Shown here: positions 58,480 through 64,000 of the stretch, one piece after another
Position numbering within the stretch: position 1 is the stretch's first letter
Layout of the letters: each line of letters opens with the position of its first letter
Origin: Bacillota bacterium
Lineage (GTDB): Bacteria; Bacillota; Clostridia; Oscillospirales; Ruminococcaceae
Reading direction: 5' to 3'
Assembly: GCA_023457355.1 (NCBI GenBank)
Contig: JAEWLW010000009.1
Span: 1 to 64,000 of the forward strand
DNA: 64,000 nt
Translations under genes and position numbers: made by a program
Notes under the pieces: generated by a model
Database searches by the model: none
What the model was told of the DNA's origin: nothing
What the model saw: only the letters and a program-made list of their open reading frames with translations

Positions 58480-59460
58480 ATGATATATAAAAATTATGAA
58501 TATTTTTTGACAATTGCGCAGATGGGCAGCCTGACCAAAGCGGCGGAAGCGCTGTATGTCACCCAGCCGTCTTTGAGCAAATACCTCAGCCGCCTGGAAG
58601 AAAGCCTGGACGTCCAACTTTTTGACCGCGCCCATTCTCCGCTTATCCTGACCCATGCGGGGAAGTTGTATTTTGATTATATCAACAATGTGGTTGCGCT
58701 GAATCGGCGCCTGCATGATGCGTTTGATGAGATACGCCGCGATGAACGGGGGGAGATTACCGTCGGCATCACCACGTGGCGCAGCAGCATTATGCTGCCG
58801 ACGCTGCTGCCTCTTTTCCGCGCGCGCTATCCCCACATCAAGGTCAATGTCCTCGAGGGGAGAAGCTTTACTTTTGAGAGTGCCATGCTCAACAACCAGG
58901 TGGATTTTTGCCTCATGACCGTCCCCTCCAATTTCAGTTTTGCAACCACCTATGAAAGTCTGGGAATGGAAAAGATTTATCTGGTCGGCAACCGAAAACA
59001 CCCGTTGGTGCAGCAGGCGCTTAAAAACCCGGCCAACCCCGGGGGGATGCCGCGGTTTGATGTCGCCCGCCTGGAGGGCGAGCGGTTTATCAACCTGAAG
59101 CCGGGGCAGGTGCTGTGCCGAGTGAATCAACAGATGTTTGCGCAGCACAATGTCCGGCTGAAGGAAATCTGGAGCACTGAAAATTCCGTGACGGCACTTA
59201 ATCTGGTCAATTGTACCGATTATTTCACCACCATACCGGCCCTGTGCAGAAAAATGGATTTTCTGCCGCCGAATCTGATTCTTTTTGAGATTGGCAATCC
59301 GCCCTTGGAGTGGGAAGTCGCCATCGTCTACCCCAAAAATGCCCATATTACAAATATCATGCGGCTTTTTATCGATACCATCAAGGAACTGTACCGCTAT
59401 GATGCACCGGATATCGGCGAAGGGGAACAGGCAGTCGGTACGAAGGAGGGACGGCAATAA
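58480..59460 (+). CDS. LysR-family transcriptional regulator
   Basis: A 326-residue LysR-type regulator. The helix-turn-helix MGSLTKAAEALYVTQPSLSKYL lies near residues 15-35, followed by a complete effector domain. The ATG at 58480 has GGGGG 9 bases upstream; a TTG two codons earlier is possible. Its stop overlaps the RpiR start by one base, so the two regulators are co-translated. It is divergent from the dehydrogenase 2/rraA operon, which it probably controls. Confidence 0.9.
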   Translation: MIYKNYEYFLTIAQMGSLTKAAEALYVTQPSLSKYLSRLEESLDVQLFDRAHSPLILTHAGKLYFDYINNVVALNRRLHDAFDEIRRDERGEITVGITTWRSSIMLPTLLPLFRARYPHIKVNVLEGRSFTFESAMLNNQVDFCLMTVPSNFSFATTYESLGMEKIYLVGNRKHPLVQQALKNPANPGGMPRFDVARLEGERFINLKPGQVLCRVNQQMFAQHNVRLKEIWSTENSVTALNLVNCTDYFTTIPALCRKMDFLPPNLILFEIGNPPLEWEVAIVYPKNAHITNIMRLFIDTIKELYRYDAPDIGEGEQAVGTKEGRQ

Positions 59461-60323
59461 TGGATACGTTAATGCAGCGCATTCAGGCGGCGCGGCTAAC
59501 CGCCGGGCAGCAGGCGATCGCCAAATATTTTATGAAGAACCAAAACCGAATCTGTGCCATGACCAGCCTGGCCGTCGCCCGCGAGATTGGCGTCAGCGAC
59601 GCTTCCATCATCCGCTTTTCCCGGGCAATAGGCTATACGGGCTTTGCCGAGCTGAAGGCGGATTTTTATAGCTGCCTTGGCGAAGATATCTGCCGGACCA
59701 GTGTCGGCGATTATCCGGTGGCCAAGCGGCTGGATATCCAGACCAGCAAATATAGGGATTTGGACCTCGCTTCGGAGCTGCTCAAACTGATGCTGAACAA
59801 CGCGGAACAGTCCATCCGGCAAAACAGCGCGCGGACATATGAAAAATTTGTGGATGCACTGGCGTTTGGACGTAAAAAAATCATACTGGGGTTGCGGGGC
59901 GGAAAGGGCTGCGCCGTTCAATTTGGCAGGCTGCTGGGCTATCTGATGGATGAGGTGCAGGTCATCACCACCGGTGACAGCGACGATATGGCGCTGCTGC
60001 AAAGGCTCCAGCAAGGCGATGTGGTGCTTGCCATCAGCTATGCGCGCTATTATAAGACGGACCCCATTCTGGCCGGGCTTATCAAAGAACAGGGGGTGGC
60101 CCTTTACACGCTGGCCGACAGCATGGCGTCTCCTCTGGCCAAGGCGGCCAATGCAGTGCTGCTGGTGGAGACGAGGCACATGGGCTTTTCCAATTCCACG
60201 GTCGGGACGGCCTGCGTGCTGGAATATCTGCTGACCATGCTGTGCTGGAAATACCCCAAAAAATATCAGGCGCGTCTGGAAGAACGGGAACGATTTCTCC
60301 AGACGCTCCGGCTGGATGGCTGA
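59460..60323 (+). CDS. RpiR-family regulator with SIS domain
   Basis: A 287-residue RpiR/MurR-type regulator. The N-terminal helix-turn-helix (about 1-77) has SLAVAREIGVSDASIIRFSRAIGY. The sugar-isomerase (SIS) domain (about 110-265) has LGLRGGKGCAV and GDVVLAISYARY. These regulators sense phosphosugars or sugar acids. GGAGGG lies upstream of the ATG, which overlaps the LysR stop by one base. A LysR-RpiR tandem is an uncommon pairing and implies that two signals control the island. A terminator follows. Confidence 0.91.
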   Translation: MDTLMQRIQAARLTAGQQAIAKYFMKNQNRICAMTSLAVAREIGVSDASIIRFSRAIGYTGFAELKADFYSCLGEDICRTSVGDYPVAKRLDIQTSKYRDLDLASELLKLMLNNAEQSIRQNSARTYEKFVDALAFGRKKIILGLRGGKGCAVQFGRLLGYLMDEVQVITTGDSDDMALLQRLQQGDVVLAISYARYYKTDPILAGLIKEQGVALYTLADSMASPLAKAANAVLLVETRHMGFSNSTVGTACVLEYLLTMLCWKYPKKYQARLEERERFLQTLRLDG

Positions 60324-60439
60324 TGCAAAGGTCTCGCCATAGGTTAGACACACGGACGTTTGCCGGTGGCGGGAACGAAGCAGGGATAATAGGGGATTCC
60401 ATTTATCCGCAGCAGATCATACAAGTGCAACCACTACAT

Positions 60440-60465
60440 AAAAAGGGCCCAAGAGGGCCCTTTTT
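60440..60465. terminator. Terminator after the RpiR gene
   Basis: Perfect 11-bp stem AAAAAGGGCCC-AAGA-GGGCCCTTTTT, 117 bp after the RpiR stop. Confidence 0.92.
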
Positions 60466-60508
60466 GCTGCTTTTTTTAAAAATCAGCCGACAAAATGCCT
60501 AAAATTGT

Positions 60509-60579
60509 GCTGATAATTTAGATGAATCCCTCGATTGAATGTCGTAAATGTCGCAGATATACTTTGGCGTGTAGTGATT
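60509..60579 (+). promoter_or_regulatory. Shared promoter/operator, copy 2
   Basis: On the plus strand TTGAAT (60535-60540), 17-base spacer, TATACT (60558-60563). The block from GCTGAT (60509) to GTAGTGATT (60571-60579) is almost identical to the inverted copy at 56343-56411. The conserved part extends well beyond the -35 and -10 hexamers, so a common regulator site is likely. Confidence 0.8.
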
Positions 60580-60620
60580 GCCGCCATCTAATTTTGTTGT
60601 TTATTGCCGGGAGGGATATC

Positions 60621-61568
60621 ATGGCAAAGAGAATTTTAATTCCTGAAATTGTTGCCCAAGAGGGAATTCGTTATCTTGAAGCACTGGGATATGAAGTGAA
60701 GCGGGGCAGAGGAAACGATAAAACACTTCTACTGGAGGATATTCAGGACTGTGATGCCGTTATTGTACGCGTCGCGGTTATCGACCGCGAGATTATGGAG
60801 AAAACCCCGCGGCTAAAGGTTATTGCCAAGCATGGCGCAGGTTACGATAATATCGATACCAAGGCTGCGGCTGAACACGCAATCCGCGTCGTCTATGCGC
60901 CGACAGCCAATTCCTATTCAGTGGCGGAGCATACGATGGCGATGATTCTGGCCTGCGCCAAAAAGATTCCCTATCTGGCCGAAGAATATAAAAAAGGAAA
61001 CACCAAGATTAAGGATCAGCGCCCCAACGATGAACTGCGCGGCAAATGCCTCGGCCTTATCGGCTTGGGCCGTATCGGTATGTCGGTCGCCAAAATGGCG
61101 ATGCAGGGGTTTGATATGGATGTGGTCGCTTTCGACCCTTATTTGCCGCAGGACCGGGATTTGGGCGGCGTTCGACGTGCAAAAAGCCGGGAGGCGCTTT
61201 TGGCACAGGCCGACTATGTCAGCCTGCATGTGCCCGCCACGCCGGAAAACGTCAAAAGCATGGGCGCCCGGGAATTTCAACTGATGAAGCCCAATGCCAT
61301 CCTGATCAACGCAGCCCGCGGTCAGGTTGTGGACGAGGACGCGCTGTACCAGGCCATTGTGAGCGGCGAGATCGCCGGGGCCGGACTGGATGTGAGCGAC
61401 CCGGAGCCGGCGCGCCCGGATAACCCGTTGTTTGGCCTGCCCGGCGTCATCCTGACCCCCCATTGCGCCGGCACCACAAATGAGGCGATGGTTCGGATGG
61501 TGACCGACGCCGCCATGGGCATCCACGAGGTTTTTTCGGGGGAAGAACCCACCTACAAGGTTGTGTAA
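60621..61568 (+). CDS. D-2-hydroxyacid dehydrogenase 3
   Basis: A 315-residue D-2-hydroxyacid dehydrogenase closest to phosphoglycerate dehydrogenase-like enzymes (VIVRVAVIDREIM, KHGAGYDNID, YSVAEHTMAMIL). The nucleotide motif is LGLIGLGRIGMSVA, the catalytic Arg is in INAARGQVVD, the Glu in DVSDPEP and the His in LTPHCAGTT. The ATG at 60621 follows GGGAGGG, and the frame from 60522 is rejected. It is first in an operon with the aldolase at 61602. Confidence 0.92.
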   Translation: MAKRILIPEIVAQEGIRYLEALGYEVKRGRGNDKTLLLEDIQDCDAVIVRVAVIDREIMEKTPRLKVIAKHGAGYDNIDTKAAAEHAIRVVYAPTANSYSVAEHTMAMILACAKKIPYLAEEYKKGNTKIKDQRPNDELRGKCLGLIGLGRIGMSVAKMAMQGFDMDVVAFDPYLPQDRDLGGVRRAKSREALLAQADYVSLHVPATPENVKSMGAREFQLMKPNAILINAARGQVVDEDALYQAIVSGEIAGAGLDVSDPEPARPDNPLFGLPGVILTPHCAGTTNEAMVRMVTDAAMGIHEVFSGEEPTYKVV

Positions 61569-61601
61569 AAGCTAAATTATAAAGCAAAGTGGTGTTTATA
61601 A

Positions 61602-62597
61602 ATGGAAAATATTAAACTGATGGATTGCACCCTGCGCGATGGTGCAAATGTTGTAGGCAAAGGCTTCTCTGCCGAACTGACCGCCATGATGCTGGCGGGG
61701 CTGATCCGAAGCAATATCAAGATTATCGAGATGGGCAATGCTTATGGACTGGGCGCATACGAGGCCGACGGACATATCGCACCGCTGACCGATTCGGAAT
61801 ATCTCAAATTGGTCCAACCCTACCTGAACCAGGCCGAGATCGGCATGTTTATCGGGGTAAAAAACGCCAACGAAAAGAATATTGCGCTGGCGGGACAGTA
61901 CGGCCTGAAATTTTTGCGCATCGGCGCCAATGCAGGCGATGGGGCCGCCGCGCTGGAAAGCATTCGCCGGGTTAAGCGGCATGGCATGACCTGCCGCTAC
62001 GCCCTGATGAAGGCGTATGTCCTTTCGCCCAAGGAGCTGGCGCAGGAGGCTAAGATGCTGGCGGAAGCGGGGCTGGATGAGGTCACCATCATGGATTCCG
62101 CCGGAACCATGATGCCCGACGAGGTGGAAAGCTACACCGGCGCCTTAAGTGACGCGGTGAAAATTCCCGTCGCGTTTCACGGGCACAACAATCTGGGGCT
62201 TTCGGTTGCCAATGCGCTGGCGGCTGTCAGGGGCGGCGCCACCGTGTTGGACTGTGGCCTGATGGGCATGGCACGCAGCGCCGGCAATTGTGCCACCGAG
62301 CTGGCCGCCGCTGTATTCCAGCGCCGCGGACAGCTTGAATATGTGGATCTTGACACGCTGCTGGCTTTTATCGAAAAGGAGCTGGAGCCCGCCATGGCCA
62401 GAGACTACAGCTGCCCGGTCAAGCCGTTGGATCTGGTTTTTGGGCTGTATGGCTGCCATTCCAACTTTTATAAGTTGTTTGCAGATGTTGCAGCCGAAAA
62501 GAATGTCCCGCTTTACCGCCTGATTGCGCAAACCTGCAAAATTGACCGGAAGTCCCCGACAAAAACGCTTATTGAGGAAATTGCGGCTAAAATGTAA
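61602..62597 (+). CDS. HMG-lyase/DmpG-like aldolase
   Basis: A 331-residue TIM-barrel metal-dependent aldolase of the DRE-TIM superfamily. The metal/catalytic motif DCTLRDG is at residues 8-14, and the metal-binding FHGHNNLG is near 195; EMGNAYG and MDSAGTM are further conserved segments. Length and layout fit 4-hydroxy-2-oxovalerate aldolase (DmpG/MhpE), but no acetaldehyde dehydrogenase partner is present, so another 4-hydroxy-2-oxoacid may be the substrate. It follows dehydrogenase 3 by 33 bp. No strong ribosome site is seen (AAAGTGGTG). Confidence 0.88.
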   Translation: MENIKLMDCTLRDGANVVGKGFSAELTAMMLAGLIRSNIKIIEMGNAYGLGAYEADGHIAPLTDSEYLKLVQPYLNQAEIGMFIGVKNANEKNIALAGQYGLKFLRIGANAGDGAAALESIRRVKRHGMTCRYALMKAYVLSPKELAQEAKMLAEAGLDEVTIMDSAGTMMPDEVESYTGALSDAVKIPVAFHGHNNLGLSVANALAAVRGGATVLDCGLMGMARSAGNCATELAAAVFQRRGQLEYVDLDTLLAFIEKELEPAMARDYSCPVKPLDLVFGLYGCHSNFYKLFADVAAEKNVPLYRLIAQTCKIDRKSPTKTLIEEIAAKM

Positions 62598-62787
62598 ATC
62601 GCAGTGAACACAGAAGACAAGAAAGATAAGAGCGGACGCGGCCACACGCGCTGCCGAACAGTGTCGGGTACCGCATGATACTGTTTGTGCAGCCGGTGGC
62701 CGCGAAAGCCGCGGATTAAAAACCACAGCAGCGGGGCAGTCGCTTTCCGGGTTTTAGAACCACCCTGCTTTTATCTGATCCATGATC

Positions 62788-62832
62788 AAGGACGCGCTAT
62801 AAAATGCGATTGCATTTACAGCGCGTCCTTTT
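62788..62832 (+). terminator. Terminator after the aldolase gene
   Basis: Stem AAGGACGCGCT / AGCGCGTCCTT with an inner AAATGC / GCATTT pairing and TTTT tail. The stretch 62598-62787 shows nothing else. Confidence 0.85.
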
Positions 62833-62891
62833 CTAATAGTCGTTTTTCTGTTATTCTTTATAGGTGAATCTGTGTGCAGGGCGGCGCGCCA

Positions 62892-63836
62892 CTACAGAAT
62901 CAGGTCATTGACCTTCCAATCCTGATAATAGCCGCGGATCGTGTTCATCAGGTCCTGGGCAAGGGGCGTCAGGTAGGTGTTTATTTTATAGCAGAAAGAC
63001 AACGGGATGTTCAGATCGGCGGAGCGAATATCAAACATCACCAAGCCGGGATAGCTGGCGGCGTCGTAAACGCCTGTCTCAACCAGAAAACAAAAGCCTA
63101 AACCGGCTGCAACCAGCTGCAGCGCCGTGGTGTTATTCGTTGTGTTAAGCCTATCGGAAAAAACGAGCAGATTTTTTTCTAAAAAATTGCTGACATGGCG
63201 CCCAACCGTGAGGGTGCGGTTGAGAGAAATAAACCTTTCCGCTTCGAGCAGCTTTAAATCGAGGGGTACCCCGGCATTCCGCAGCTGAATGAAGGACTGT
63301 GCCACGGCATTATTGCGGTGCATGACCAGCAATATGCGCTCGTAGCTGACCGCCTCGGTGACAAACCCCTCGGGTGAGCCGGTTACCGAGGTGTTCATAA
63401 CGGCAAAATCGGCCTTCCCATCCTCAAGCAGGGCGTACAGTTCACTGATCGGATATTCATGCAGATTAACCTGTGCGTGGGGATGTGCCTGAAGAAAGCC
63501 GGGCAGAATCTGCGGCAGCAAAATGGAGCCGCGCCATGTGCCCAACCCGAGATTGACGGTTTGGTTGCGGGAGGAATTCAGGCAACTGAGCCCGGACTGG
63601 AACTTTTGGTATAGATGATTGCTGTTTTCCAGATAACCGCGGTACATTTGCCCGGCTTGGGTCAACTCCAGCGGATTTTGAGAACGGTCAAATAGTTTGA
63701 TGCCCAGCATTTCCTCCAGCTTGGCAATATGCTGGCTCAGAGAAGGCTGCGAAATAAACAGCTTTTCAGCTGCACGGGAGATGTTTTTTTCCCGTGCAAC
63801 CATGAGAAAATATTCGGGGTTTCGATTGACGAGCAC
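62892..63836 (-). CDS. LysR-family transcriptional regulator
   Basis: A 314-residue LysR-type regulator that begins with GTG (VNRNPEYFLMVAREKNISRAA) and has the recognition segment LFISQPSLSQHIAKLE. The effector domain is complete. It is related to the regulator at 58480 in the N-terminal part and in PNLGTWRGSILLPQILP-like effector segment (there TWRSSIMLPTLLP), so the two are probably paralogues. AGGTG lies 7 bases before the GTG. It is convergent with the dehydrogenase 3/aldolase operon and may regulate the island. Right of it, 63837-64000 shows no supported feature. Confidence 0.87.
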   Translation of the reverse strand: MLVNRNPEYFLMVAREKNISRAAEKLFISQPSLSQHIAKLEEMLGIKLFDRSQNPLELTQAGQMYRGYLENSNHLYQKFQSGLSCLNSSRNQTVNLGLGTWRGSILLPQILPGFLQAHPHAQVNLHEYPISELYALLEDGKADFAVMNTSVTGSPEGFVTEAVSYERILLVMHRNNAVAQSFIQLRNAGVPLDLKLLEAERFISLNRTLTVGRHVSNFLEKNLLVFSDRLNTTNNTTALQLVAAGLGFCFLVETGVYDAASYPGLVMFDIRSADLNIPLSFCYKINTYLTPLAQDLMNTIRGYYQDWKVNDLIL

Positions 63837-64000
63837 GCCATAACACCTGCCTTTTTAATGGAAAAATGCCGATAACCTCTGCTTAATATAGCACAATTTG
63901 TCTGGGAATGCATCCTTTTTCAATTCAATTTCATAGGCTGAGCCCTATCTCCTGTTTGCGCGGGCAGAAATTAATTCCAGCGCCGCATAATATACCGGCT

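Noticed and set aside
58351..59457. 368-codon minus-strand frame opposite the LysR gene
   Set aside because: Shadow frame; the LysR helix-turn-helix on the plus strand is unambiguous.

Overview
The window reads as chromosome of an endospore-forming member of the Bacillota, most likely class Clostridia (Oscillospiraceae-like). Support for this: three tandem Tlp-type spore protein genes behind a sigma-G-like promoter, strong Shine-Dalgarno sites before most genes, sigma-A promoters close to TTGACA-17-TATAAT, a FMN riboswitch, SipW/TasA-type secretion, a 4Fe-4S aldo/keto reductase and a DUF3842 gene. The family placement is inference. I found no rRNA, tRNA, CRISPR array, insertion sequence or prophage.

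Layout. 1-4.5 kb: LysR, GntR and LysR regulators and a DMT-family permease. 4.6-5.6 kb: the spore protein operon. 5.7-9.5 kb: complete riboflavin operon ribD-ribE-ribBA-ribH behind a FMN riboswitch. 9.6-15.9 kb (minus strand): a six-gene operon of a metallo-beta-lactamase-fold protein, a PPC/DUF296 protein and an acetoin-dehydrogenase-type 2-oxoacid dehydrogenase complex (E1alpha, E1beta, E2, lipoyl-E3), divergent from a FadR-like GntR regulator. 17.3-25.9 kb: a DUF1648-like membrane protein, a TRAP transporter, a second E1alpha/E1beta/E2 set without E3, and lipoate ligase. 26.4-32.7 kb: three mandelate racemase/enolase-superfamily genes around an APC permease, then a GntR regulator. 33-43.5 kb: housekeeping and redox genes (HAD phosphatase, aminotransferase, TrmO, CorA, a uridine-kinase-like fusion, an ECF S component, DUF3842) and a MerR regulator with aldo/keto reductase and DUF362-ferredoxin genes. 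43.6-45.4 kb: a DrrAB-type ABC exporter.

45.7-51.3 kb is the most unusual part. Three secreted proteins with SipW-type signal peptides (one carrying a CBM2-like domain) are followed by a dispersed repeat and then by sipW, an ABC-ATPase-like protein that has lost its nucleotide-binding motifs, and a fusion of a polytopic membrane domain with a signal-peptidase-like domain whose catalytic Ser and His appear replaced. This looks like a dedicated secretion or assembly module.

51.4-63.8 kb is a hydroxy-acid or sugar-acid catabolic island: a tripartite tricarboxylate-type transporter (TctABC), three D-2-hydroxyacid dehydrogenases, an RraA-like aldolase, a DmpG/HMG-lyase-like aldolase, and LysR, RpiR and LysR regulators. 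Two of the dehydrogenase genes, on opposite strands, share a nearly identical promoter of about 70 bp, which implies co-regulation. Together the window encodes uptake (TRAP, TTT, APC), dehydration or oxidation (enolase superfamily, D-2-hydroxyacid dehydrogenases) and aldol cleavage of hydroxylated organic acids, with two lipoate-dependent complexes that could oxidise the resulting 2-oxo compounds. The substrates cannot be read from the sequence.
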